The position numbers and the translations under genes are program-made. From CAZITB01 sp964542055 (GTDB taxonomy: Bacteria; Planctomycetota; Phycisphaerae; Sedimentisphaerales; CAMDDF01), in NCBI GenBank assembly GCA_964542055.1, contig CAZITB010000112.1, positions 1 through 8,275 of the forward strand: a stretch of 8,275 bases of DNA, given 5' to 3'. The notes below the pieces were generated by a model. It was given only the letters and a program-made list of their open reading frames with translations. It did not search any database and was not told the DNA's origin. This document shows, one piece after another, positions 1 to 7,438 of the stretch. Each line of letters opens with the position of its first letter. The stretch's first letter is position 1.

Positions 1-49
1 ATGAACCCGCTAACTCAGGCAAAAAGAAAATTTACAGAAAAGATGTTGC

Positions 50-1930
50 TTAATCTATCTTAATTATAGCTTCCTTCAAACATCTATTAAGGTACTTATG
101 CCAGCTTTTAATAAGATTATGGAAATGATGGTCAGTAAAATGCCTACTCATATATCTCGCGTCCGTTTTCCAATATTTTTCATATATTTCATGGAAAAGT
201 TTAGCATTTTCGAGCAAAATGCCAATTTGATACTTTATTTCAACAATGTCATTCTCGCTATTCGCCAAACCATTTCGTACTTTTTCAGCGGCATTTGTAG
301 CTTCGGAAAATCTATAAGTATATTCAAAATGTCTTTTTACATCATCTACTCTTTCTTTGAATATTCCATCAGTTTTCGATTCCGCGTTTTCTAACTCTTG
401 CCAAGCGTCTCGAATCAAATTCGGGTCAAGTATTTCAATCTCTTGTTTAATATTACATAAACCAAAAAACCATTTCCCTTCTCTTGATCGCATCCAATAT
501 TTTTCAAGAATATCATAAAATTTTGCCATCTCTTTTGAAGCATTTCCATAAAGGCAATTAATATACTCATTAATAAGTGAATCACCATCAAGTTTTGCAT
601 CCCACAGTAAACCGGCCGCCATATACATCTGCGGCCCTAAAATTGACCAGTTAGGATGTCCAGTTGCATGAAAACCCTTGGCGTTATTTTTATTTATAAA
701 TTTTAAATTTTCAGCGGCAAGGTGCGGGAAATATCTTGGCGTTATCCAACGAAGTCCGTAATAATCCCATCTTTGCAAATTTTTAACTCGGCTTGCCCAT
801 GCTGACCAGGCATTCAAATCGTTTTTCTTATATTCAGAATCAAAATATTGGGCAGATTCCTGAGTCAATGTTATATAGGTATTATCTTCAAAATCCTTAA
901 TCTTTAACGGCGGGATTTCTGTGGGCCAATAGGCAAGTGAAGAAACGAACTTTCCAGGGTAAGTTTTTTTAATCTCTCGTGCCACCTCATTAAAAAAGTG
1001 GTAATAGCTGTCCGAGCATACTTCACCTCCACCAACATTTTTCCTGTAAGGTGCGTCCAACTTCTTACAATCCGGGCATTTACAGAATAATCCCGAATCA
1101 TTGATGCCAACATTAAAAAATAAGCTGTCAGGATTTTTTTCAAAATATTTTTTTGCCGCTGCAACGGTGATTTTTATTACATCTTTATTGGAAAAACATG
1201 GCTGTGGATTTTCTACTGCATCTTTGTCTGGTACCAATCTTTTCCCATCAACCATTGCAAAGTATTCGGGATGTTTGTCTCCATAAACACTGGGCTTTAT
1301 GATATCACCTATAGCATGACCCATTCCTATGTCGATTATACTTTTGTTGGTTAATGCATTTCTTATTGCCCATGCACTTGTTTCTTTATCCACACTAAGT
1401 CCGAAATTCCTGATCATAAAGCTGGGAGATTGGCTCATGTTTACCTCTGGGAAGTTCATGGAAGTTTTTTTGGGAACCACCTCATAAATGTCCCCTGGAG
1501 CAAACCATCTGATACCATAATAATCCTTCAATAGTGTATAAATGCCATTAACCAAGCCCTGATTACTTTTAGCAGTTATGGTAAGAATTTTATTTTTGGT
1601 ATCGATAATAAAACCCTCTAATCCAATTTCTTTATGTTTGTATTCATTAAGGTAATTGGTGCCGACTCGAATAATATATTGGCTATCAATTTGTTCCTTC
1701 TGGCCGACTAAATCAACTTGATAATTTGGTATCATTTTAAGACATCTACTCAAGTCATCTAAAGCAAAATTCAACAAATCATCTTCAACCTCTGGAAAAA
1801 CAACTTTGACATTTATCCTTTTTTGATCATTTTCTACATATGAATTCGCAGACGCCACTACGAAACATATCTGAACCAAAAACAAAACAAATATAATTTT
1901 TAAGACTTTTAACTTAAATATTTCTCTCAT
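50..1930 (-). CDS. Secreted DUF4838 domain protein (putative glycan-active enzyme)
   Basis: Predicted 626-residue exported protein of the DUF4838 type, probably acting on polysaccharide outside the cytoplasm; the exact reaction is unknown. Residues 1-28 form a Sec signal peptide (basic KLK stretch, hydrophobic core, likely cleavage after A-S-A at 26-28 of the alternative count, i.e. about residue 19). Residues about 40-160 resemble the small N-terminal domain that precedes the barrel in GH67 and GH20 enzymes, ending in the motif GIRWFAPG (139-146). The central part has the GMGHAIGD stretch (about 202-209), CFSN near 245 and the C-x-C-x-x-C cluster at 283, 285 and 288 that I associate with this family. 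The C-terminal third is mostly helical. The ATG at 1930 is chosen over a TTG at 1957 because AGGTGA lies 7 nt upstream and the signal peptide then begins cleanly. It is the last gene seen in the operon, 59 nt after the URO-D-like gene. Family call is firm; function is inference. Confidence 0.82.
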   Translation of the reverse strand: MREIFKLKVLKIIFVLFLVQICFVVASANSYVENDQKRINVKVVFPEVEDDLLNFALDDLSRCLKMIPNYQVDLVGQKEQIDSQYIIRVGTNYLNEYKHKEIGLEGFIIDTKNKILTITAKSNQGLVNGIYTLLKDYYGIRWFAPGDIYEVVPKKTSMNFPEVNMSQSPSFMIRNFGLSVDKETSAWAIRNALTNKSIIDIGMGHAIGDIIKPSVYGDKHPEYFAMVDGKRLVPDKDAVENPQPCFSNKDVIKITVAAAKKYFEKNPDSLFFNVGINDSGLFCKCPDCKKLDAPYRKNVGGGEVCSDSYYHFFNEVAREIKKTYPGKFVSSLAYWPTEIPPLKIKDFEDNTYITLTQESAQYFDSEYKKNDLNAWSAWASRVKNLQRWDYYGLRWITPRYFPHLAAENLKFINKNNAKGFHATGHPNWSILGPQMYMAAGLLWDAKLDGDSLINEYINCLYGNASKEMAKFYDILEKYWMRSREGKWFFGLCNIKQEIEILDPNLIRDAWQELENAESKTDGIFKERVDDVKRHFEYTYRFSEATNAAEKVRNGLANSENDIVEIKYQIGILLENAKLFHEIYEKYWKTDARYMSRHFTDHHFHNLIKSWHKYLNRCLKEAIIKID

Positions 1931-1989
1931 CAGTTTTTCACCTAAATAATGTAACAATTAACTTAAGGTAATATGCCATTTTTACACTT

Positions 1990-3078
1990 TTATTTAGCGT
2001 CATAATGACAATTTTGTTTAACTATTTGCAATATGTCTTTATATTCAGCAAGCGTGATTTCGCCCGGAATAGAGTGATCTGAATGAAATATATAAGGTAT
2101 CCTATTTGCCTTTATATACTCAAACTTGGACATAATTTCGTCTTTTATTATCCGCTGGTCGTGGCTGCAAAGAGCGCGTATGTCTATATTTCCCATATAA
2201 CATATTTTGTCTCCATAAACCTCGGCTATTTCTCGGATATCATTGCCTGCTTTAACTTCCATGGCCTGCAGGCAGTCAATGCCAATTTCAACAAAAGACG
2301 GAATGGCTTGCCTCATGTTACCACAACAATGAAATATCACATCTATGTTGTAATCATGTAAAAAACTGATGAATTCTTTTTCATAGGGAAAGATCAGTTC
2401 TTTGAGCATATTTGGCGAACAGTACAAACCTTTCGAATAGGCCATGTCCTCATATATTAAAAAACCATCAGGAACGCCTGTTTCTTTGAATAAAAGATCA
2501 TAATGATTTTTGTAAAAATCAAGATAGACCTGGCAGAAATCCTTTATCCAATCTGGTTCCAGAGCCATTGCTGGAAGGAAGTTTTCATCTCCGATACCCT
2601 CTCTCATTAATTCAAAAATAAATGGAGAAGAAAACAAACTATATTTATCATGCTTTTTGGAATACCTGAGGTTTTCCTTTTGCTTATCAAGGTTTTTGAA
2701 TCTAGAAGTAGAAATATCAAGTAAAGCAGGTCGGTATTTTTTCCATACCTCCGGGCTGGTCAATTCAAAAAAAAGATGTTCTGGTGTGCCGTAACCTGAT
2801 TTCCACTTTCTCATAGTCGCACCGAATCCGTTCTTGGAAACGATGTATTGATCAGTTTCTTCGATTATTTCCTGTCTATTAGGGTAAGGCTCAAATTTCA
2901 GAGTACCGCCGCACATTATGATATCGAAATCAAAATAAATATCTGGCGCTATTCCCTGCGGATAACCCTGTTCAAGCCACTTACCTGCGTAAGAATCTAT
3001 CCAAAAATGCTCATCGATTCCCATTCTGTCCGGGATTTGCCGCTTCATTAAAGTTTTTATTATTTCTTTAGATGTCAA
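1990..3078 (-). CDS. Uroporphyrinogen decarboxylase-like protein B (URO-D/MtaA superfamily)
   Basis: 362-residue cytoplasmic protein of the URO-D superfamily, which includes heme-pathway decarboxylases and corrinoid methyltransferases such as MtaA. It is not HemE: the N-terminal RQAGR signature is absent. Visible motifs are FLIYEDMAYSKG (about 206-217), H-C-C-G-N at 250-254, GNIDIRAL (296-303) and FHSDHSIPGE (331-340). H250 and C252 match the H-x-C pair that binds zinc in MtaA-type methyltransferases, and H332 or H335 lies about where the third ligand would be. This suggests a metal site, but the substrate is unknown. The start is a TTG with AAGGAG 6 nt upstream; the first internal ATG (residue 11) has no ribosome binding site. 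The gene begins 13 nt after the sulfatase stop, so it is very likely co-transcribed and translationally coupled. It differs from the second URO-D-like protein of the operon in these ligand motifs. Superfamily certain, activity unknown. Confidence 0.88.
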   Translation of the reverse strand: MTSKEIIKTLMKRQIPDRMGIDEHFWIDSYAGKWLEQGYPQGIAPDIYFDFDIIMCGGTLKFEPYPNRQEIIEETDQYIVSKNGFGATMRKWKSGYGTPEHLFFELTSPEVWKKYRPALLDISTSRFKNLDKQKENLRYSKKHDKYSLFSSPFIFELMREGIGDENFLPAMALEPDWIKDFCQVYLDFYKNHYDLLFKETGVPDGFLIYEDMAYSKGLYCSPNMLKELIFPYEKEFISFLHDYNIDVIFHCCGNMRQAIPSFVEIGIDCLQAMEVKAGNDIREIAEVYGDKICYMGNIDIRALCSHDQRIIKDEIMSKFEYIKANRIPYIFHSDHSIPGEITLAEYKDILQIVKQNCHYDAK

Positions 3079-3094
3079 AATTAACTCCTTTTTA
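3079..3094 (-). promoter_or_regulatory. Ribosome binding site deciding a TTG start
   Basis: AAGGAG at 3085-3090 lies immediately after the sulfatase stop codon (3092-3094) and 6 nt before the TTG at 3078. It fixes the start of the URO-D-like protein B on a rare initiation codon and indicates coupled translation from the sulfatase gene. Confidence 0.75.
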
Positions 3095-4573
3095 TAATTT
3101 TCTGCTATATCTCTGACTTCTAATCTTATTTAACAAATCCTTCAACTCCTTTGCTTTCTCAGGATACAGTTTCCATAGCTCTGGTTCTTGCTGCCTTTTA
3201 TCTAATCGAAGGTTAAAAAGCTGTTCATTATTCTGCTTAGATTCAATCTTTTTCGGCCAACTGACTCCCCCTGAACCCAACCCTTCCACCAATATCCAAT
3301 TGTCTTTTCTGATGGCATACATTCCAGTATAGGAATGATAAACCATACTATCACGCAAAGTTCGCCCATTACTCTTGCCCAGCATCAATTTAAGCATACT
3401 TATACTATCTTCCCCCATATTGCTGGGTAAGGCAATGTTATGTATTTCAGCAAAAGTAGCCAACAAATCAGTTAAACTCAGCAATTCGTCGGATACGCTT
3501 GCAGTTGGAATACATTCGGGCCAAATGGCAATGAATGGTACTCTGTGACCTCCTTCCCAAATATCAGCCTTAAAACCTCTCCAGTCACCGCAGGATTTGT
3601 GACCATAATCATTTCTGTCAACATAACCCCTTTTAGCGCCGTTATCACTTGTAATTATTATCAAAGTATTGTCAATGATTCCCTGCTTTTTCAAACAATC
3701 ATAAATCTGTCCTACTGTCCAGTCAAACATTGTGACCATATCTCCTCGTGGTCCTGCCTGACTTTTACCTTTTACAAAATCCGGAAATACACAGGGTCTG
3801 TGAGGTGAACAGGCTCCATGATATAGAAGAAATGGTTTATCTGGATTATCACGCTGATGTGATTTGATAAAATTCTTAGATTTTTCTGTTAGTTTTAAGT
3901 CTACAGTTTTAGAATCCCATTTATCACTCATCCAGCCTGGCTTATCTTCAGGTAAAAGCATTTCGCCATCTCGCCAGGTATTCAACTCCCCAATAACATT
4001 GTCATTTTCCACAAGGCAATAAGGAGGTAGATTATGTCCCCCAGGTACGCAACAATAGTAATCAAAACCAATCTCTCTAGGACCGCTAATAACTTTTTCA
4101 TAACGGCCGTTTTTGTCTTTGGACCATTCCATACCAACATGCCATTTACCAACACAGGCAGTATCATATCCTGCGGTTTTCAGCATTGAAGCAATTGTCA
4201 TTCGATCGCTTTCAATAAGAGGTTGCTCGTAGCCACTCCATAAAACTTCAGACTTAAGCCTACTTCTCCAGCAATACCTACCTGTCAAAATACCATACCT
4301 TGTAGGTGTGCATACCGCTGAAGGAGAATGCGCATCAGTAAATCTAATTCCCTTTTCAGCAATTTTGTCAATATTAGGTGTCAGGACTTTTTGGGAACCG
4401 TAACATCCAACATCACCATACCCCATATCGTCAGCCAAAATAATAACTATATTCGGTTTAGATTTTATCTTTTTGGAAAATTCCATCATTTTTGACGCAC
4501 TCGAACACCCTTGTAGAAATAAACTTGAAGTGCCGTACAAACCTAAGTATTTAATAAAACTGCGCCGATCCAT
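3092..4573 (-). CDS. Formylglycine-dependent sulfatase (S1 family), predicted Tat lipoprotein
   Basis: 493-residue arylsulfatase-type enzyme that would remove sulfate esters, most likely from a sulfated sugar or polysaccharide given its neighbours. The leader has a twin-arginine motif (RRSFIK, residues 3-8), a hydrophobic stretch and a lipobox LQGC with C23, so export in folded form and lipid anchoring are predicted. Catalytic features are all present: metal ligands D48-D49 (ADDMG), the C88-T-P-T-R92 motif whose cysteine is converted to formylglycine, with the family extension to GR at 98-99, KWHVG (143-147), H258, S309-D-N311 and K335 before DIWEGGHRVPF. Length is normal for S1 sulfatases. 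AAAGGA stands 5 nt before the ATG. Activity needs a maturase (FGE or anSME), which is not in this window. It is the third gene of the operon, 78 nt after URO-D-like A. Substrate sulfate position and S1 subfamily cannot be read from sequence alone. Confidence 0.95.
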   Translation of the reverse strand: MDRRSFIKYLGLYGTSSLFLQGCSSASKMMEFSKKIKSKPNIVIILADDMGYGDVGCYGSQKVLTPNIDKIAEKGIRFTDAHSPSAVCTPTRYGILTGRYCWRSRLKSEVLWSGYEQPLIESDRMTIASMLKTAGYDTACVGKWHVGMEWSKDKNGRYEKVISGPREIGFDYYCCVPGGHNLPPYCLVENDNVIGELNTWRDGEMLLPEDKPGWMSDKWDSKTVDLKLTEKSKNFIKSHQRDNPDKPFLLYHGACSPHRPCVFPDFVKGKSQAGPRGDMVTMFDWTVGQIYDCLKKQGIIDNTLIIITSDNGAKRGYVDRNDYGHKSCGDWRGFKADIWEGGHRVPFIAIWPECIPTASVSDELLSLTDLLATFAEIHNIALPSNMGEDSISMLKLMLGKSNGRTLRDSMVYHSYTGMYAIRKDNWILVEGLGSGGVSWPKKIESKQNNEQLFNLRLDKRQQEPELWKLYPEKAKELKDLLNKIRSQRYSRKL

Positions 4574-4651
4574 TTTTATCCTTTCATTTCAATACCACAG
4601 TAAGGCTAGTGGACATTTACTTTTCAATGCATAACTGTAGACAAAGAGTTT

Positions 4652-5710
4652 TTATCTTTTGCCCAGCTTGTTATAAACTTCATTGTAATAAATTGCATTT
4701 TCGACAGGTACCGAGGACGGTATATGATTGCCTACGGCCATAAAAAAGCCGGGACAATCTTTACCGATGTGCATACAGCGTTTGACCTCATTATAAATAT
4801 CTTCTTTACTGCCATAGGTTAAAATTCTACAATCTGCATTACCAATAAAAATATGAGTCTTGCCATACTTTTGGGCAATATATTTCATATCAGTAGTTGG
4901 CTCCATTACAAAGCCGTGCACACCTGTTTCAGCTATATCGTCAATAAACTCAGTGTAATTACCGTCTGAGGTGTAAATAATCTTTTTACCTGCTTCAAGT
5001 AATGGCTCAAAGTATTTTTTATAATTAGCGAAAACGTGTTTTTTATACCAGTCGGGCGAAATAAACGCACCGCTGCTCCAGACGATATCATCGTGAACCA
5101 TCACTACAGGCGATTTACACTGGGCCAAGGCATCAAAATACTGCTGTATCCATGAAGCATACCTGTCGGTGAGTTTACCGAATCCTTCGGGATCGGTTCC
5201 AGCAGCCATAAGCATCATATCCCAACCGAATATCTCTATCAGGCCACTGACACATGTGACATATATACCAGTCATATTTACCGTATCTGTAGTTTTTTCA
5301 CAACATTTACTATAATGCTCATCAAAGTTCTTAATAAGTGTATTCATATCCCTTTGTCCGTATTGCTGCCAGGGATCAAAAGCAAGAACTTGCTCAGGAC
5401 TGCTGAATGGACAGCGGATATTGTTATTAAAATCGCTACCATCTGTAGCATATTCGGCATGCCCCATCAAAGTACTGAATCCATCAAAAATATGGCGGTG
5501 AATTAGTATGCTCCACATAAAATCATACTTCCATGCTTTTATAAATTTTGATGAAGCTTCTGCTTTCTGTTGATCATTGCTGCTGGAATTGATTTCTGTG
5601 CCACATACCGTGTTCACTAAATCCCAATGCGTATGGGCTGAGTACTCCGTCCTGGGGACTCTTGGAGGCATGTCAAGATTAATTGCTGCTATTCCATTTT
5701 CGTAAGACAT
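4652..5710 (-). CDS. Uroporphyrinogen decarboxylase-like protein A (URO-D superfamily, no H-x-C motif)
   Basis: 352-residue cytoplasmic protein of the URO-D superfamily, in the environmental clade that begins with a RVPRTEYS motif (about 18-25) rather than with the RQAGR signature of HemE. Other motifs are HDDIVWSSGAFISPDWY (206-222), T-S-D-G-N at 247-251, GNADCRIL (290-297) and AVGNHIPSSVP (325-335). The position that carries H-x-C in metal-binding methyltransferase relatives is T247-S-D249 here, so a zinc site of that kind is unlikely. The substrate is unknown. The ATG at 5710 is chosen over the TTG at 5728 because AAAAGGTG lies 5 nt before it. It is the second gene of the operon, 65 nt after the bicupin. 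Having two dissimilar URO-D-like proteins in one sulfatase operon suggests separate steps or a heteromeric unit (inference). Confidence 0.86.
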   Translation of the reverse strand: MSYENGIAAINLDMPPRVPRTEYSAHTHWDLVNTVCGTEINSSSNDQQKAEASSKFIKAWKYDFMWSILIHRHIFDGFSTLMGHAEYATDGSDFNNNIRCPFSSPEQVLAFDPWQQYGQRDMNTLIKNFDEHYSKCCEKTTDTVNMTGIYVTCVSGLIEIFGWDMMLMAAGTDPEGFGKLTDRYASWIQQYFDALAQCKSPVVMVHDDIVWSSGAFISPDWYKKHVFANYKKYFEPLLEAGKKIIYTSDGNYTEFIDDIAETGVHGFVMEPTTDMKYIAQKYGKTHIFIGNADCRILTYGSKEDIYNEVKRCMHIGKDCPGFFMAVGNHIPSSVPVENAIYYNEVYNKLGKR

Positions 5711-5775
5711 TGAAACACCTTTTAACAATTTGGATACGATTGTTGCGATTTATTTATACTATTCAAATACGACAA

Positions 5776-6537
5776 TTATGTTGTAAGTTTGTCGACTTTA
5801 GCTGTCATAAAATCTTTATTCTTATCACCCACCCAGTATCTTTCCCCTGCGATACACCAAATAAAGTGCAATTCCTCATCCTGACTGAAAACAGGATGAT
5901 AATTTAAAACAGGTATCGAAACGGCATCATATTGATCGACATTATGTACGAAGGTCTTAGTTTCTTCGTCAGCATAAACCTCCATAGAACCCTTGCCTTT
6001 GGTGAAAATATAAACTTCCTCCTGATCGGTATGATTATGCGGCGGCCAAGCCCTGGTATTGGGCTCATAAATAGTGTAGCCTGCTATCAGCTTATCTGCA
6101 TCTTCTGTTACATCGAACATCAGAAAAACATCTTTTTGTTTAAGCTTCCTTATCCTTTTTTGATTTTTTGAATATTCTTTCCAGCTGGAATAATGAACTT
6201 TATGCTTGTTTTTAGCTGGAGCTTTACAAAGAATAACCTTGGCTTCTTCGCTGGAATTATTTTCTACAGAATAAAGCGTTTCAATAGGAATATAAATAGT
6301 ATCATAATAATCCAGATCGTATCTTGTTCCTTCAACATAGACCGTTATACCGTCGGACATTGAAAAAAGTATTGTTTCTTTGTTCTTTTCGTAAAGGTCC
6401 TCACTTTTGCATCCTGTTTGAATCTGGTAACTACCATAAATAAGCATGTTCAAATGATTTTGATTTTCAGAGGTTTTCTGTCTATAATGAAATTGATAGT
6501 CTTCTTTTTTTATTAAAGTTCCTGGTTTAATACTCAC
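5776..6537 (-). CDS. Bicupin protein of the KduI/IolB (5-deoxyglucuronate isomerase-like) type
   Basis: 253-residue double-cupin protein, close to the length of IolB and KduI, which isomerise 5-deoxyglucuronate or 5-keto-4-deoxyuronate in the cytoplasm. The first cupin (about residues 30-105) has no H-x-H pair. The second (about 150-235) keeps the metal-binding set: WPPHNHTDQEEVYIF with H167, H169 and E173, followed by H214 in NYHPVF. That is the arrangement of the catalytic cupin in this family. The frame stays open upstream to 6651, but the start is the GTG at 6537 with AGGAG 6 nt before it; the upstream extension looks like leader translated by chance. As first gene of the operon next to a sulfatase, it probably handles a uronate-like sugar released from the glycan (inference). 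It could instead be a generic cupin of unrelated function. Confidence 0.72.
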   Translation of the reverse strand: MSIKPGTLIKKEDYQFHYRQKTSENQNHLNMLIYGSYQIQTGCKSEDLYEKNKETILFSMSDGITVYVEGTRYDLDYYDTIYIPIETLYSVENNSSEEAKVILCKAPAKNKHKVHYSSWKEYSKNQKRIRKLKQKDVFLMFDVTEDADKLIAGYTIYEPNTRAWPPHNHTDQEEVYIFTKGKGSMEVYADEETKTFVHNVDQYDAVSIPVLNYHPVFSQDEELHFIWCIAGERYWVGDKNKDFMTAKVDKLTT

Positions 6538-6548
6538 AATAATCTCCT
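6538..6548 (-). promoter_or_regulatory. Ribosome binding site deciding a GTG start
   Basis: AGGAG at 6544-6548 precedes the GTG at 6535-6537 by 6 nt. This is the reason for starting the bicupin there rather than at codons farther upstream in the same open frame, none of which has a comparable site. Confidence 0.8.
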
Positions 6549-6695
6549 GTACTAATTTTAAAAATGGTTCAAGAAAACTTATAAATCCTTTGATAGAAAC
6601 ATTTTGAAATAAATTGAATAGTTTTTTAGGCCGTCGTTGCCACAAAAACACCTAAAATTACATTTTTTCTAATACAAGCAAAAAAGATTTTGTAG

Positions 6696-6717
6696 TTACT
6701 CAAAATTCCATGAGTAA
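6696..6717. repeat. 7-bp perfect inverted repeat in operon leader
   Basis: Arms TTACTCA (6696-6702) and TGAGTAA (6711-6717) are separated by 8 nt. No T run follows on either strand, so an intrinsic terminator is unlikely. It could be an operator or a small RNA hairpin in the leader, 10 nt from the insertion site. In AT-rich DNA a repeat of this size may also be chance. Confidence 0.4.
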
Positions 6718-6728
6718 TTCAAGGACTA

Positions 6729-6760
6729 GTATTCTGTCACTCTTAAAATTGTGAATATAA
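6729..6760 (+). repeat. Left terminal inverted repeat of IS630 element
   Basis: Matches the complement of 7964-7933 at 25 of 32 positions. Identical blocks are TATTCTGTCA (6730-6739) and ATTGTGAA (6748-6755). The transposase stop codon (6743-6745) lies inside this repeat. TA at 6727-6728 borders it. Confidence 0.88.
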
Positions 6761-7438
6761 TCTTTTAAGTTTAACTCTTGCGTCCTCGCAAGTAAACTGC
6801 CAATCCACTGATTTCTGATTTTCATTACATCTTTCATGCCACGCTCGAGCCTCTTGCTGTAACATTTCAATGCTCGGTATTCGCCGATGTAAACATTGCC
6901 GTGTTAATAAACTCAACTCAATCTCAGCATTATTAAGCCAACTGCCATGCTTGGGCGTATAATGTATTTCCAGGCGATCCCGTAAGCGTTTTGCCTCAGC
7001 AGGCTCAAAGGCTACATATAAAGCAGCAATCTTATGAGTGTTCAAATTGTCGCGAATTAATATTACTTTCTCCGCCTGGGCATAGTCAACATCCAACAGT
7101 ATTTTAATTTCTTGCGCCCAGTCAATCATTGTCTTGGTTTGTCGAAAATTAACTTTCCGCCATGAAGCCAAAGGCTCGGTAAAGATAAAATTAAGCGATG
7201 TTCCATTACGCCGATATTCATAATTATATCTTTGAGCCTGACCAATCTCAACAGGCAATGCTGTTCTGGTTTGTCCAATCAACTGCACCGGCTGCTCATC
7301 CATACAAACCACCGGAAATCTGCAATCATAAGGCTTTTCGTAAATATCAAGGACATCTTCCATGCAGGCCACAAATTCGGCATCATGTTTTGGCGGTATT
7401 ACCCAGCATGTTCGCAGGTGCGGTTTAAGTTCGTTTTT
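6743..7438 (-). CDS. IS630 transposase, catalytic part (DDE domain, -1 frame)
   Basis: C-terminal portion of the IS630 transposase, a DDE/RNase-H-fold enzyme that cuts and joins the element ends. The frame is open from 7438 and has no well-placed start of its own; the first possible codon is a GTG at 7372, without a good ribosome binding site. It is therefore probably made as a -1 frameshift fusion with the preceding frame. In the 376-residue fusion the catalytic acids are D192 (CMDEQPVQ), D275 (LIRDNLNTH) and E317 (SWLNNAE), all present. The stop lies in the left terminal repeat. With both the triad and the end repeats intact, the enzyme would be active if the frameshift is efficient. If the frameshift is a mutation, the element is dead unless helped by another copy. 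Confidence 0.88.
   Translation of the reverse strand, partial: KNELKPHLRTCWVIPPKHDAEFVACMEDVLDIYEKPYDCRFPVVCMDEQPVQLIGQTRTALPVEIGQAQRYNYEYRRNGTSLNFIFTEPLASWRKVNFRQTKTMIDWAQEIKILLDVDYAQAEKVILIRDNLNTHKIAALYVAFEPAEAKRLRDRLEIHYTPKHGSWLNNAEIELSLLTRQCLHRRIPSIEMLQQEARAWHERCNENQKSVDWQFTCEDARVKLKRLYSQF

Larger units (their letters stand above)
6538..6728 (-). promoter_or_regulatory. Proximal part of operon leader
   Basis: These 191 AT-rich nucleotides lie between the insertion sequence and the GTG of the first operon gene. I see no convincing gene in them and no well-spaced sigma70 promoter. Joined with 7967-8009 on the far side of the insertion they would make a leader of about 234 nt, counted from the predicted start near 8009. 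The only clear structure is the inverted repeat at 6696-6717. Confidence 0.45.

Noticed and set aside
1..63. Short plus-strand frame of 20 residues beginning at position 1
   Set aside because: Too short, no visible upstream signal at the window edge, and it overlaps the end of the DUF4838 gene. No hairpin with a T run is seen after that gene either, so no terminator is called in 1-49.
98..394. 98-residue open frame on the plus strand
   Set aside because: It lies antisense to the DUF4838 gene, has no ribosome binding site and shows low-complexity F/I/S-rich composition typical of a shadow frame. The same holds for plus-strand frames at 1101-1286, 2083-2361, 2848-3051, 3545-3808, 5315-5506, 5683-5907 and 5932-6171.
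1958..1971. Near-palindrome centred on CTTAAG upstream of the DUF4838 start
   Set aside because: Imperfect, short and in AT-rich DNA; it is not placed relative to any promoter.
4574..4651. Possible terminator or attenuator between URO-D-like A and the sulfatase
   Set aside because: Only a 4-bp CCAC/GTGG pairing without a following T run is present; the sulfatase has its own good ribosome binding site and nothing suggests a transcript end.
1990..5710. Calling either URO-D-like gene hemE
   Set aside because: Both lack the N-terminal RQAGR signature of true uroporphyrinogen decarboxylase and sit in a sulfatase operon with no heme-pathway neighbours.
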